Below, one piece after another: positions 50,334-59,244 of a DNA stretch of 64,000 nt. Origin of the DNA: Sulfuritalea sp. (GTDB taxonomy: Bacteria > Pseudomonadota > Gammaproteobacteria > Burkholderiales > Rhodocyclaceae). The notes under the pieces were generated by a model, which saw only the letters and a program-made list of their open reading frames with translations, made no database searches and was not told the DNA's origin. The DNA lies in the NCBI GenBank assembly GCA_030651305.1, contig JAUSCI010000006.1:1-64000 (forward strand), read 5' to 3'. Made by a program: the position numbers and the translations under genes. The stretch's first letter is position 1; each line of letters starts with the position of its first letter.

Positions 50334-52202
50334 ATGGCACTTCTTCAGATTGCGGAGCCGGGAGACTCCGCCGCCCCGCACGAACATCGTCTTGCGGTCG
50401 GCATTGATCTAGGCACCACCAACTCTTTGGTCGCTACCGTCAGGAGCGGCATGAGCGTGGTGCTCAACGACGTGCGCGGGAGGCCGCTGCTGCCCTCGGT
50501 GGTCCGCTATGACGTCGACGGCAGCGTTGAAGTGGGCTACGGCGCGGAAGCCAGGCAGTCCATCGATCCCAAGAACACCATACTTTCGGTAAAGCGCTTC
50601 ATGGGCCGTGGGCGGCACGATATCGCCCACATCGAAACCCTGCCCTATGATTTCGTCGATGCAGAAGGCATGGTCAAGCTGAAGACCATTGCCGGCGTAA
50701 AGAGTCCGGTCGAGATCTCGGCGGAAATCCTGAAGACGGTACGCAATCGGGCCGAAGCGTCGCTGGGTGGCGAACTGACCGGTGCCGTGATCACCGTGCC
50801 GGCCTATTTTGACGACGCCCAGCGTCAGGCCACCAAGGATGCCGCGCGCCTCGCCGGCCTGAATGTGTTGCGCCTGTTGAATGAACCGACGGCCGCCGCC
50901 ATTGCCTATGGCCTGGACAATTCGGTTGAGGGTATCTACGCCGTGTTCGACCTCGGTGGCGGCACCTTCGATATCTCGATCCTGCGTCTGTCGAAAGGCG
51001 TCTTCGAGGTCATGGCGACCGGAGGCGACTCAGCCCTGGGCGGTGATGATTTTGACCACCGCATCTTCTGCTGGATCATCGAACAGGCGAAGCTGGCGCC
51101 GCTGTCGCCGCAGGACGCGCGGCTGCTGCAAATGCGTGCCCGTGAAGCCAAGGAGCAGTTGTCCCAGCACGGCCAGGCACCGATCACGGTCAAACTCGGC
51201 AGCGGCGAATACGTTGATCTGGTGCTGACTACCGAGATATTTACCGAGATCTCCCGCACCCTGGTGCAGAAGACCATCGCGCCGAGCAAGAAGGCGCTGC
51301 GCGACGCTGGCCTGACGGTGGCCGATGTACGCGGTGTGGTGATGGTGGGCGGTTCGACGCGGATGCCGCAAGTGCAGCACGCGGTGGCTGAGCTTTTCAG
51401 GCAGGAACCGCTCAACAATCTGGACCCGGACAAGGTCGTGGCGCTTGGCGCGGCGATCCAGGCCAACCTGCTGGCCGGTAACCGCGCCGCCGGCGATGAC
51501 TGGCTGCTGCTCGACGTGATCCCTCTGTCGCTGGGTCTGGAGACGATGGGCGGCCTGGTGGAAAAGGTCATTCCGCGCAACTCGACCATTCCGGTTGCGC
51601 GCGCACAGGAATTCACCACCTTTAAGGATGGTCAGACGGCGATGGCGATCCAGGTAGTACAGGGCGAACGCGAACTGGTCTCCGACTGCCGCAGCTTGGC
51701 ACGGTTCGAATTGCGCGGAATACCGCCCATGGTGGCGGGTGCCGCGCGCATTCGCGTTACTTTCCAGGTCGATGCGGACGGGCTGCTCTCCGTCACGGCG
51801 CGCGAACAGACCAGCGGCCGCGAGGCACACATCGAGGTCAAGCCGGCCTACGGCCTGAGCGATGGTGAAATTGCGGGCATGCTCAAGGACAGTTTCAGCC
51901 ACGCCGGTGATGACGCCTTTCGCCGTGCCTTGCGCGAGGCGCAGGTGGAGTCGCAGCGTTTGATCGAGGCGACCCAGTCGGCGCTCGACGATGCCGCAGA
52001 CCTGCTGTCCATCCTGGAGCGTGCGCATATCGATGCCGCAGTGGCCAAATTGCAAAGCGTGATGACTGGTGACGATCGCCGCGCCATTGACGGCGCCATG
52101 CAAGCCTTGAGCGCCGCCACCAACGAATTTGCCGCGCGGCGCATGAACCAGAGCGTGAGGCGTGCGCTCGCCGGACGAAATATCGACCAGATATCACCAT
52201 GA
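50334..52202 (+). CDS. hscA: HscA, Hsp70-type chaperone of the Isc system
   Basis: The 622-residue Hsp70 releases clusters from IscU using ATP. The nucleotide-binding domain has [27 protein letters not shown] and [14 protein letters not shown]; the substrate-binding domain starts near residue 390. Its last bases overlap the fdx start (ATGA). Confidence 0.96.
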   Translation: MALLQIAEPGDSAAPHEHRLAVGIDLGTTNSLVATVRSGMSVVLNDVRGRPLLPSVVRYDVDGSVEVGYGAEARQSIDPKNTILSVKRFMGRGRHDIAHIETLPYDFVDAEGMVKLKTIAGVKSPVEISAEILKTVRNRAEASLGGELTGAVITVPAYFDDAQRQATKDAARLAGLNVLRLLNEPTAAAIAYGLDNSVEGIYAVFDLGGGTFDISILRLSKGVFEVMATGGDSALGGDDFDHRIFCWIIEQAKLAPLSPQDARLLQMRAREAKEQLSQHGQAPITVKLGSGEYVDLVLTTEIFTEISRTLVQKTIAPSKKALRDAGLTVADVRGVVMVGGSTRMPQVQHAVAELFRQEPLNNLDPDKVVALGAAIQANLLAGNRAAGDDWLLLDVIPLSLGLETMGGLVEKVIPRNSTIPVARAQEFTTFKDGQTAMAIQVVQGERELVSDCRSLARFELRGIPPMVAGAARIRVTFQVDADGLLSVTAREQTSGREAHIEVKPAYGLSDGEIAGMLKDSFSHAGDDAFRRALREAQVESQRLIEATQSALDDAADLLSILERAHIDAAVAKLQSVMTGDDRRAIDGAMQALSAATNEFAARRMNQSVRRALAGRNIDQISP

Positions 52203-52543
52203 CGCAGATCATTGTTCTACCCCATGTCGAGTTGTGTCCCGATGGCGCGGTCATCGATGTCGCGCCGGGAACGTCGCTCTGCGATGCGCTGCTCGGCAAC
52301 GATATCGAGATCGAGCATGCCTGCGAGAAATCCTGTGCCTGCACCACCTGCCATGTCGTCGTGCGCGAGGGTTTCAATTCGCTCGCGGCGGCCGAGGACA
52401 TCGAGGAGGATCTGCTCGACAAGGCCTGGGGCCTGGAGCCCAACTCGCGTCTTTCCTGCCAGGCTCTTGTTGGCCAGGTTCCCCTGGTGATAGAGATTCC
52501 GAAGTACACCATCAACATGGTCAAGGAAGGGCACAAGAAATGA
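52199..52543 (+). CDS. fdx: Isc-type [2Fe-2S] ferredoxin
   Basis: The 114-residue adrenodoxin-like ferredoxin has the cysteine set C-x5-C-x2-C in [16 protein letters not shown] and the fourth cysteine in LSCQALV. It donates electrons during cluster assembly. The start overlaps hscA and its stop overlaps iscX. Confidence 0.96.
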   Translation: MTQIIVLPHVELCPDGAVIDVAPGTSLCDALLGNDIEIEHACEKSCACTTCHVVVREGFNSLAAAEDIEEDLLDKAWGLEPNSRLSCQALVGQVPLVIEIPKYTINMVKEGHKK

Positions 52544-52734
52544 AGTGGACCGACAGCCTTGAAATTGCCATGGCACTTGCCGAAGCGCACCCGGAAGTGG
52601 ATCCGACTCGCATCAATTTTGTCGACCTGATGGACTGGGTCATGGCGCTGCCGGGCTTCGAGGAAAACGAGAATCACTGCGGCGAAAAGAAGCTCGAAGC
52701 GATTCAGCAGGCGTGGATCGACGAGTTGGAGTAG
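52540..52734 (+). CDS. iscX: IscX, small acidic Isc regulator
   Basis: The 64-residue acidic protein reads [20 protein letters not shown] and LMDWVMALPGFEEN, as in IscX/YfhJ. It binds IscS and ferrous iron in characterised relatives. Its ATG overlaps the fdx stop; it is the last isc gene here. Confidence 0.93.
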   Translation: MKWTDSLEIAMALAEAHPEVDPTRINFVDLMDWVMALPGFEENENHCGEKKLEAIQQAWIDELE

Positions 52735-52737
52735 TCG

Positions 52738-53511
52738 ATGCTGGTCGACACCCACTGTCATCTGGATGTCGCCGAGTTTGATGGCGACCGGGCTGCGGTG
52801 GCGGATGCGGCAACGCAGGCCGGGGTAGGGCGGATCGTGGTGCCTTCGATAGAGCGTGCCAATTTCGGCGCAGTCGCTTCGGTTTGCCGCGATTATTCCG
52901 GCTGCGTTGCGGCCTATGGAATTCATCCGATGTACGTGGACGGTGCCATGGAGGCGGACCTCGATGCCCTGCGAGAAACAGTTCTGCGCGAACATCCCGT
53001 GGCTGTAGGCGAGATTGGTCTCGATCGATTCGTCGAGCCGCGTGACGATCGGCGGCAGGAGTTCTATTTCGAATCCCAATTGGAGATCGCTCGCGATGCG
53101 AAATTGCCGGTGCTGTTGCATGTTCGACGTGCCATCGATCAGGTGCTGAAAGCTTTGCGGCATTGTCGCGTGTCCGGCGGAATTGCCCATGCGTTCAACG
53201 GCAGCCGGCAGCAAGCCGACGAATTCATCAAGCTCGGTTTCAAACTGGGTTTCGGCGGAGCGATGACCTTTCCACGCGCCAGCCGCATCCGCGAACTTGC
53301 CGCGACCTTGCCGCTCGATGCCATCGTGCTGGAAACCGATGCACCGGATATTCCGCCCGAGTGGCGAGTCGGCGCTCGCAACACGCCGGACCAACTGCCA
53401 CGCATTGCGCAGGTGCTTGCCAGTTTGCGTGGAATTACAGTACAAGAGCTTGCCGAGGCCACTACGGCCAATGCCGCCGCGGTGCTTCCCGCGCTGGCCA
53501 GGATTCACTAG
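52738..53511 (+). CDS. TatD-family metal-dependent hydrolase
   Basis: The 257-residue TIM-barrel protein begins [15 protein letters not shown], whose HxH binds metal. Other ligands fall in [24 protein letters not shown] and [11 protein letters not shown]. Many relatives are DNases. It starts three bases after iscX, possibly read from the isc operon. Confidence 0.88.
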   Translation: MLVDTHCHLDVAEFDGDRAAVADAATQAGVGRIVVPSIERANFGAVASVCRDYSGCVAAYGIHPMYVDGAMEADLDALRETVLREHPVAVGEIGLDRFVEPRDDRRQEFYFESQLEIARDAKLPVLLHVRRAIDQVLKALRHCRVSGGIAHAFNGSRQQADEFIKLGFKLGFGGAMTFPRASRIRELAATLPLDAIVLETDAPDIPPEWRVGARNTPDQLPRIAQVLASLRGITVQELAEATTANAAAVLPALARIH

Positions 53512-53557
53512 AATCGACTACAGCTTCCCCCCAACCCACCTCAATCAGGAGCTACCC

Positions 53558-54061
53558 ATGAGTACAACCATAAGCCTGCGCGGCACCCCCGTTCGCGTTG
53601 ATGGCGACCTTCCCGCCGCCGGAGCCAAGGCCCCGGACTTCAAACTGACCAGCGCGGCGCTGGCCGATGTCTCGCTCAAGGACTTTGCCGGCAAGCGCAA
53701 GGTAATGAATATTTACCCAAGTATCGATACCCCGACCTGCGCCACCTCGACGCGCAAGTTCAACGAAGCCGCCGGAGATATGGCGAACACTGTCGTACTC
53801 TGCGTTTCAGGAGATCTGCCCTTCGCCGCCAAGCGCTTCTGCGAACTGGAGGGCCTGAAGAACGTCGCTCACCTGTCCACCTTCCGCCATCCGGAGTTTC
53901 TAAAGGCTTGGGGTGTGGCCATGGCCGACGGACCGCTGGCCGGACTTACGGCCCGCGCCGTGGTGGTACTCGACGAGAACGACAAGGTGATCCACAGCGA
54001 AATGGTGCCGGAGATTGCGCAGGAGCCAAACTACGCGGCAGCGCTGAAGTCGCTGGGCTGA
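53558..54061 (+). CDS. tpx: Tpx, atypical 2-Cys thiol peroxidase
   Basis: The 167-residue periplasm-lacking peroxidase has the peroxidatic cysteine in [17 protein letters not shown] and the resolving one in FAAKRFCE. It reduces hydroperoxides with thioredoxin. AGGAG precedes ATG 53558. A strong terminator follows, after one copy of the dispersed 10-mer. Confidence 0.95.
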   Translation: MSTTISLRGTPVRVDGDLPAAGAKAPDFKLTSAALADVSLKDFAGKRKVMNIYPSIDTPTCATSTRKFNEAAGDMANTVVLCVSGDLPFAAKRFCELEGLKNVAHLSTFRHPEFLKAWGVAMADGPLAGLTARAVVVLDENDKVIHSEMVPEIAQEPNYAAALKSLG

Positions 54062-54083
54062 CGGGTGCAGGCGCCGTATCGTC

Positions 54084-54093
54084 AGCGCCGACT
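54084..54093. repeat. Representative copy of the dispersed AGTCGGCGCT motif
   Basis: This decamer (minus orientation here) also occurs at 1958-1967, 16000-16009, 20035-20044, 41457-41466, 43195-43204, 46874-46883, 53367-53376 and 56604-56613, with one-mismatch copies at 38293-38302 and 57373-57382. Flanks agree further: most copies read close to GAAAGTCGGCGCTSRCG. Three full copies are outside genes although little of the window is non-coding. Confidence 0.7.
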
Positions 54094-54101
54094 CTTGAAA
54101 A

Positions 54102-54134
54102 ACAAACGGGAGCTTCGGCTCCCGTTTGTCTTTT
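54102..54134 (+). terminator. Terminator after tpx
   Basis: ACAAACGGGAGC (54102-54113) and GCTCCCGTTTGT (54118-54129) pair fully over 12 bp around a TTCG tetraloop, then CTTTT. The same AACGGGAGC stem recurs near 57391 and 59216. Confidence 0.9.
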
Positions 54135-54176
54135 GCGCTGCGAGTCGCTGAGGTTTTGATTGGATCGCTTACGGCC

Positions 54177-54253
54177 TTGGATTCAACCGGTGGATGCAAC
54201 ACACTAGAAACTGCGTAAGCAGACGGAGTGTTGCATCCACCGGTTGAATCCAA
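54177..54253. mobile_element. 77-bp miniature element with 26-bp terminal inverted repeats (IS30-like ends)
   Basis: The ends TTGGATTCAACC...ATGCAACAC and their reverse complement at the right form perfect inverted repeats around a 25-base centre. GGCC stands on both sides (54173-54176 and 54254-54257) and could be a target duplication, although it is itself palindromic, so the repeat reads as 30 bp. From memory, GATTCAA near the edge and GCAACA inward resemble IS30-family ends. No transposase is present, so it would depend on another copy. It marks the left border of the accessory island. Confidence 0.6.
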
Positions 54254-54465
54254 GGCCAAGAGTTGCGTTCGACAATTTTCTCCAAGCGGACCGCCGCACC
54301 AAGTCTCTCAAACAGCCCATCGTCATCTGTCCGTACTATCATTACGTATGCGGACAGGCAACTTGAGTGCATCCATAATGAATCCGTTGGTTACAGCGGC
54401 CCGACATGTTCTGCGATTATCAATATGCGGACTAGTAGGCTCGTTGGACAACTGTTAGGTTGCGT

Positions 54466-55395
54466 ATGGAACGTGGCACCAATAAAGCGAAGATGCACCA
54501 CTTCGTTCCTCGCTCCTATCTCGCTCGCTTCGCAGACGATCAAGGATTTGTTCACGTGTACGACCGCAACACGCGAAGCCTTCGAAGGCAGCGCCCTAAA
54601 AATGTAATGAAGATCAACTCATACTACCGCCAAGAGTGGGCTCCCGAGGGAGTTGACCCGAACATCATGGAAATGATGCTCGGTGAATGGTTGGAAGCCG
54701 AAGCCAAGGGAGCTATTGATCGACTAATAGAAGCACCCGCTCAACTAACCGACGACGATACAGCAAACCTCATGGCTTACATTGAGTTGCAACGGACTCG
54801 CGTCCCGAGGCAAGCGGCAACGGCCAAAGCGCTCATGCGGGCCACCATTCTGCGTATAGCCCCGCCAGCTGCGGTCAAAGCAATAACATCAGGTGAGGTG
54901 CAGCTGAAAATCAAGGACTCTGCTCGCTTTGACTACATGCGCATGATGGTTGGTATGCTATCTCCATGGTTTGGCCGGATGGAATGGGAAGTGTTTGAGG
55001 CAGATGGCGGAGCGTCGTTCATCGCAACGGATAGCCCAGTCTCGTTCTACAACTCATCTATCCTGCCGCCAGCCGAGGCCGGGATTGGATTGGCCGGAAC
55101 AATGGTCTTCTTCCCGCTCAGTTCGCGGCACACGCTCGTGATGCGCCATCCCGAGTACAGTCAGATTGGCGCCGCTTCCCCGCTCGATGTTCTTCCTACG
55201 CCCAAGCATGAGGATGGTCAGATACCAATCATTCATGGAGCGATATGGAGCCGCGAAGTCGTGGACAACTTCAATTGGAAGTTGGTGCAGCTATCTTCGC
55301 GGTTGATCGTTGCGGAAAGCTCGGAGGTGCTGAGCCGGTGCATCAGCAAAAAGGGGGAGTCAATCCCATCAGTCAACATTGGCGCTGCACGATGA
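54466..55395 (+). CDS. DUF4238 domain protein
   Basis: The 309-residue protein opens with MHHFVPRSYLARFAD close to its N terminus and HVYDRNTRSLRRQRPKNV, the DUF4238 pattern (HHxxPxxYLxxFA). The HHxxP part looks like a possible catalytic or metal site but no activity is established. ATG 54466 follows TTAGG; a TTG six bases earlier is possible. Composition is less GC-rich than the isc genes. It lies between the miniature element and the nuclease-like gene, so acquisition is likely. Confidence 0.7.
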   Translation: MERGTNKAKMHHFVPRSYLARFADDQGFVHVYDRNTRSLRRQRPKNVMKINSYYRQEWAPEGVDPNIMEMMLGEWLEAEAKGAIDRLIEAPAQLTDDDTANLMAYIELQRTRVPRQAATAKALMRATILRIAPPAAVKAITSGEVQLKIKDSARFDYMRMMVGMLSPWFGRMEWEVFEADGGASFIATDSPVSFYNSSILPPAEAGIGLAGTMVFFPLSSRHTLVMRHPEYSQIGAASPLDVLPTPKHEDGQIPIIHGAIWSREVVDNFNWKLVQLSSRLIVAESSEVLSRCISKKGESIPSVNIGAAR

Positions 55396-55441
55396 TGTCG
55401 CGCAGCGTCGGTTGCTTTGAACATTAGGGCTCAGCGCATCT

Positions 55442-56440
55442 GTGGCTATATCTCTCGAAGATCGTTTTATCCAGTTCATAATGTCGATTCCCGGGACGGA
55501 ACTGATTGATGCAATCGACCTACCAAAGGATTCGACGAAGAGGCGAAAAGCAGACTTTCTTCTTGAAAATCGCCGCATCGTTGTTGAGTTGAAAACTCTT
55601 ACCGTCGATACCTCGCACAAGATCGACGTCGAGGTTGAAAAGCACCGCCAGAGAGATGATTTTCCGCTCTTCTATGGGAAAGCGGACTTTCGCAAGGTAA
55701 TGTCTCACCTGTCAGATGGCGAGCAAATCTATCGACGTACCTTCGGAGCAATTACGAGGTCTGTCGAAGACGCAGTCCGCTCGGCAGAGGAGCAAATTTC
55801 CCATACGCGCCATGTGCTAAATCTTCAGAACTCTGTTGGCATACTAGTGATCCTCAATGAATCAGTTGAGCTACTTAGCCCGGATGTCGTTGGCTACAAG
55901 GTCGCCAACCTTATGCGTCGTAGTCGTACCGGCAACTCCACGTCCGAAAAACTCGATTTTGCGTGGCTACTATTCGAGAGTCATTCGCTTAGCACATCAT
56001 CCGGCTTTCAAGCCTTTCCCAGTATGCTGATCGAGGGGGAAGGGGCGATCAACTTTCCGTGGTTCAGCGATTTTCACTATAGCCTTCACCAGCGATGGGC
56101 TGAACACAATGGAGCACAGTTCGTTGACGGCGGAAGTCCGAATCCAGAGGAGATCCAGTTTACGTCGGCGCTCGGACTATCTGAACCCGAGCCAACTCAC
56201 ATGCGCCGGCAAGAGCTATGGCAGAGACAGTACGATGCCAAGCCTCATTTGCGCCATTTGAGTGATGCAGATTTACTTGAGTATGGAAAAGAGTTACTGA
56301 CGCGGCTCGCACCACATTTCTTGAAAGGCGGGCATGGATTTGTTCGTGAGGTAGTTATGCCACAAATGGAAGAGTTCACCTGCTTCTTGCAGGAAGCAAA
56401 CCACCGCGGGCTCGATCTTCGCAACATTCCTAAGCCCTAA
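55442..56440 (+). CDS. PD-(D/E)XK-like putative nuclease
   Basis: The 332-residue protein starts at GTG 55442. Residues about 34-53 read KADFLLENRRIVVELKTL, an acidic residue in a strand followed by ExK, the core of the PD-(D/E)XK nuclease fold. No helicase or specificity domain is seen; the C-terminal half carries no recognisable motif. It follows the DUF4238 gene by 47 bases and may be co-transcribed. Function is inferred only from the motif. Confidence 0.55.
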   Translation: MAISLEDRFIQFIMSIPGTELIDAIDLPKDSTKRRKADFLLENRRIVVELKTLTVDTSHKIDVEVEKHRQRDDFPLFYGKADFRKVMSHLSDGEQIYRRTFGAITRSVEDAVRSAEEQISHTRHVLNLQNSVGILVILNESVELLSPDVVGYKVANLMRRSRTGNSTSEKLDFAWLLFESHSLSTSSGFQAFPSMLIEGEGAINFPWFSDFHYSLHQRWAEHNGAQFVDGGSPNPEEIQFTSALGLSEPEPTHMRRQELWQRQYDAKPHLRHLSDADLLEYGKELLTRLAPHFLKGGHGFVREVVMPQMEEFTCFLQEANHRGLDLRNIPKP

Positions 56441-56797
56441 TCCATTGTAGCAGGGGGCGCTGCGCGATAAAGCCGCGCCGCGCTTCTGAACTCAGATGTG
56501 AATGTCCGTTCTTTTAGCCGGCCTACTTCCGCTTTGGGCACGAAGCGGCATGATGGTCGCCAGTGGATCAAAGGGGGAGAATTGAATTGGCATAGCGGTT
56601 GAAAGTCGGCGCTCGCGACACGGCAATAGTCTGTCGGTGGAAGTAAAGAACCCGCCTCACTCGCCGCTGCGGGTCGCCGCCGGATAAGAGGAGGGCTGCT
56701 GATGCGGCTCTTCTTTTATCCGCTGAAAGGAAAGGAATAGAGGGCAGACCACGGTTTCCCCGCTAGCTTTCCGAATTACCGGGGGTACAATTAACCG
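56441..56797. other. Non-coding stretch with hairpin at 56681-56722
   Basis: No gene is supported here. One copy of the dispersed decamer is at 56604-56613. CGGATAAGAGGAG (56681-56693) pairs with CTTCTTTTATCCG (56710-56722) over 13 positions, two of them G-U in plus-strand RNA, around a 16-base loop. The brnT start lies 75 bases on, so its promoter is expected near 56730-56790. Confidence 0.45.
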
Positions 56798-57034
56798 ATG
56801 TTGATCGAGTTCGATTCCGCAAAGCGCGAGAAAACCCTGCTCGACTGCGGTCTGGATTTTGCGGATGCTCCGAAGATATTCGCCGGCCAACATTTCACGT
56901 TGGCGGATGAGCGTGTCGACTATGGTAAGGAACGCTTTGTCTCTGTCGGTCGGCTGGTTGAGCGAGTCGTGGTGCTGACGTGGACGCCCCGTGGCGAGGT
57001 TCGCCGCATTATTTCGATGCCGGTATGCCAATGA
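56798..57034 (+). pseudogene. brnT: BrnT toxin with C-terminal frameshift
   Basis: Residues 1-72 match BrnT: FDSAKREKTLLDCGLDFADA, then DYGKERFVSVG and VVLTWTPRGEVRRIISM. After RRIISM the frame ends PVCQ and stops at 57034. Removing one C at 57020-57021 restores RYANEREKARYTQYLD and a stop at 57071, the normal BrnT ending (90 residues). So a one-base insertion truncates the toxin by about 12 residues. The missing part includes a conserved basic helix end. The stop overlaps the BrnA start (ATGA). A sequencing error is the simplest alternative. Confidence 0.75.
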
Positions 57035-57300
57035 GCGCGAAAAAGCCCGTTACACCCAGTACCTTGATTGACCCCGACGACGCTCCGGAACTGACGGAGG
57101 CATGGTTCCAGCGGGCCGATCTGCATGAGGGCGAGAAACTGCTGCGCCGTGGCCGTCCTCCGGCGGAGGTCACCAAGACTCCGATCAAACTTCGGCTCGA
57201 CCCGGATATCATCGATGCGTTCAAAGCCAGCGGACGAGGCTGGCAAACGCGTATGAACGACGCCCTGCGGGATTGGTTGAAATTACATTCCGCCGTCTGA
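57031..57300 (+). CDS. brnA: BrnA antitoxin
   Basis: The 89-residue ribbon-helix-helix protein carries the family block LTEAWFQRADLHEGEKLLRRGRP and ends RLDPDIIDAFKASGRGW...MNDALRDWLK. It neutralises BrnT and represses the operon in relatives. It is intact, in contrast to the toxin. ATG 57031 overlaps the truncated brnT stop. Confidence 0.88.
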   Translation: MSAKKPVTPSTLIDPDDAPELTEAWFQRADLHEGEKLLRRGRPPAEVTKTPIKLRLDPDIIDAFKASGRGWQTRMNDALRDWLKLHSAV

Positions 57301-57390
57301 CTCATCGAACGCCAGACGGGCTTGATGCGCAGGGCACCGCAGCCGGTCGGACCGATCAATCGCCGTCCCGCTGGCGCCGACTTTCCAAAA

Positions 57391-57421
57391 ACAAACGAGT
57401 GCCGTCGGCTCCCGTTTGTTT
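57391..57421 (+). terminator. Terminator-like hairpin after brnA
   Basis: ACAAACGAGTGCC (57391-57403) pairs imperfectly with GGCTCCCGTTTGT (57407-57419), followed by TTT. A one-mismatch copy of the dispersed decamer lies 9 bases before it, as at the tpx terminator. The rest of 57301-57575 holds nothing I can name. Confidence 0.55.
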
Positions 57422-57575
57422 TGCGGAGGTGGGCAGCACGGGGATTACGTGGTCCGATATGGATCGCAAAATGCAGTCGGTCCGCCACTCTGCGTGTATG
57501 CTAGCGCCCTATATTCCGACACGCTGCACGTCGCTCACTTATGCGCACACGACGCGACAGAAGACTATATTGCTC

Positions 57576-57722
57576 ATGTCCGGTTCCACATTCACTGATT
57601 CCATCGCCGAAGACGCTCACCTCGCCAGAGTCCAAGCGCTTGGCTACGCGGTGCCGCAAGGCCCGGATATTGCAGCCGGCGAGCAGGATGCGGAGCGCGT
57701 CGCAGCGGAGTCCGCGCCATGA
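57576..57722 (+). CDS. Small 48-residue frame coupled to the AlbA/ATPase gene
   Basis: ATG 57576 opens a 48-codon frame (SGSTFTDSIAEDAHLARVQA and on) whose stop overlaps the next start as ATGA. The peptide is acidic, soluble and unlike anything I know. The overlap supports real translation; the lack of a clear ribosome-binding site weakens it. Confidence 0.4.
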   Translation: MSGSTFTDSIAEDAHLARVQALGYAVPQGPDIAAGEQDAERVAAESAP

Positions 57723-59167
57723 CTCCGGACCAGATCGCCGCCTTTGCCGCGTCCGGCGAGTCCGAAACGCTGGAGTTCAAGAAATCTACCGCCGAGAAGG
57801 ATCGCGCCTGCCGCACACTCTGCGCCTTCGCCAACGGTCAGGGCGGGCGCTTGTTGTTCGGGGTCGCTCCGTCCGGGAAGCTGACCGGCCAAACCGTTGC
57901 CGACCGCACGCTGGAGGAACTGGCCCAGGAGTTTCAGGGTTTCGAGCCGCCGCTGTTTCCCTTGGTGGAGCGGGTCGGCATCGGGGCAGAGCGCGAAGTG
58001 CTGGTGCTGACCGTGGCGCGGGTTGCGCGGGCGCCGGTGGCGTTTCGCGGCGTGGCCTATGAGCGGGTGCTGAATACCACGCGGACGATGCCGCGCGAGA
58101 CTTATCAACGTCTGCTGCTGGAGGAAATGCACGCGACCGAGCGTTGGGAGAATCAGCCCGCCGAGGGTTGGGATGTCTCGCGGCTGGACAGTCGCGAAAT
58201 GGTGCTGACGCTGGAGGAATCCATCCGCCGCGGCCGCATCGACGACCCCGGCACGCGCGAGCCGATGGAAATCCTGCGCGGGCTGGGGCTGCTGGTGGGC
58301 GGCAATCGTCTGTCGCGCGCCGCCGTGGCGCTGTTCTGCAAGGACGAGGAGCAACAGCCGGACTTTCCGCAGTTGCTGCTCAAGGTGGCGCGATTCAAGG
58401 GTGTGAACCGCGACGAGTTTCTCGACAACCGGCAGTTCCACGGCAACGCCTTTGCCCTGATGCGCCGCGCGGAACGCTTCCTGATCGAATCGCTGCCCGT
58501 CGCCGGGCGCATCGTGCCCGGCCGCATGGATCGCGAGGATACGCCGCTACTGCCGGTGGAAGCGTTGCGCGAGGCGCTGGCCAATGCCTTCGTGCATCGC
58601 GACTACGCCATCGGCGGCGGTTCGGTCGGGGTGGCGCTGTACGACGACCGCCTGGAAATCATTTCCATCGGTGACTTGCACTTCGGCCTGACGCCCGAGG
58701 CGCTATTCCGCGAACACGAGTCGAAGCCGTGGAACCCCATGATCGCTCGCACTTTCTATCGGCGCGGCATCATCGAGACCTGGGGGCGCGGCACGCTGAA
58801 GATCGCCCGCTTGATGCGGGACGCCGGGCATGAGGCGCCGACAGTGGCCTTGCGCCAAGGGGCGGTGATCGTGACCTTCGGATTGCCGGGGAAAACGACG
58901 GAGAAAACGATGGGGAAACGACGGGGAAACGACAGGGAAACGCCCCAGAAAACGCTCCAGGAAACGCTCCAGGAAACGCCCCGGAAGTTGCCGGAAACCA
59001 TACTTCAACTACTGCGGGGGCAGCCCGAACTGTCCAGTGGACAGATAGCGCTGCTACTCGGTAAGTCCGAAAGTGCCGTGAAACGTGCCACCAGAAAACT
59101 CAGGGAAACGGGTCGCCTGACGCGTATCGGTCCGGACAAGGGCGGGTACTGGAAGGTGATCGAGTGA
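57719..59167 (+). CDS. AlbA_2/Schlafen-type putative ATP-binding protein
   Basis: The 482-residue protein begins with an AlbA_2 domain (SGESETLEFKKSTAEK, then CAFANGQGGRLLFGV). A HATPase_c_4-like region follows (LPVEALREALANAFVHRDYAIGG and RGIIETWGRGTLKIARLM). The C terminus is a winged helix (LSSGQIALLLGKSESAVKRA). Such proteins are often called transcriptional regulators or ATP-dependent helicases, without firm function. A 12-bp repeat forms the linker at about residues 391-421. Confidence 0.8.
   Translation: MTPDQIAAFAASGESETLEFKKSTAEKDRACRTLCAFANGQGGRLLFGVAPSGKLTGQTVADRTLEELAQEFQGFEPPLFPLVERVGIGAEREVLVLTVARVARAPVAFRGVAYERVLNTTRTMPRETYQRLLLEEMHATERWENQPAEGWDVSRLDSREMVLTLEESIRRGRIDDPGTREPMEILRGLGLLVGGNRLSRAAVALFCKDEEQQPDFPQLLLKVARFKGVNRDEFLDNRQFHGNAFALMRRAERFLIESLPVAGRIVPGRMDREDTPLLPVEALREALANAFVHRDYAIGGGSVGVALYDDRLEIISIGDLHFGLTPEALFREHESKPWNPMIARTFYRRGIIETWGRGTLKIARLMRDAGHEAPTVALRQGAVIVTFGLPGKTTEKTMGKRRGNDRETPQKTLQETLQETPRKLPETILQLLRGQPELSSGQIALLLGKSESAVKRATRKLRETGRLTRIGPDKGGYWKVIE
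58889..58982. repeat. Slipped 11/12-bp repeat in the linker of the AlbA protein
   Basis: About eight GGAAACG-led units follow each other. Later ones are 12 bp (GGAAACGCTCCA type), but two near 58913-58935 are 11 bp. The short units move the frame, so the middle reads GKRRGNDR while both sides read TEKT and ETPQ/ETLQ. The whole stays open. Confidence 0.8.
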
Positions 59168-59215
59168 GCGGCTTCACCGAATCCGTCGTCGAAAACGCCG
59201 CCCTCGCTTTCCAAG

Positions 59216-59244
59216 AAAAACGGGAGCCGCGGCTCCCGTTTTTT
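59216..59244. terminator. Bidirectional terminator between AlbA gene and typA
   Basis: Bases 59216-59243 form a perfect 28-base palindrome with AAAAACGGGAGCC at the left, giving As and Ts at both edges. It ends transcripts from both convergent genes; the typA stop is at its right edge. Confidence 0.85.

Noticed and set aside
56657-57031. 124-codon minus-strand frame overlapping brnT
   Set aside because: It is antisense to BrnT, whose motifs are clear.
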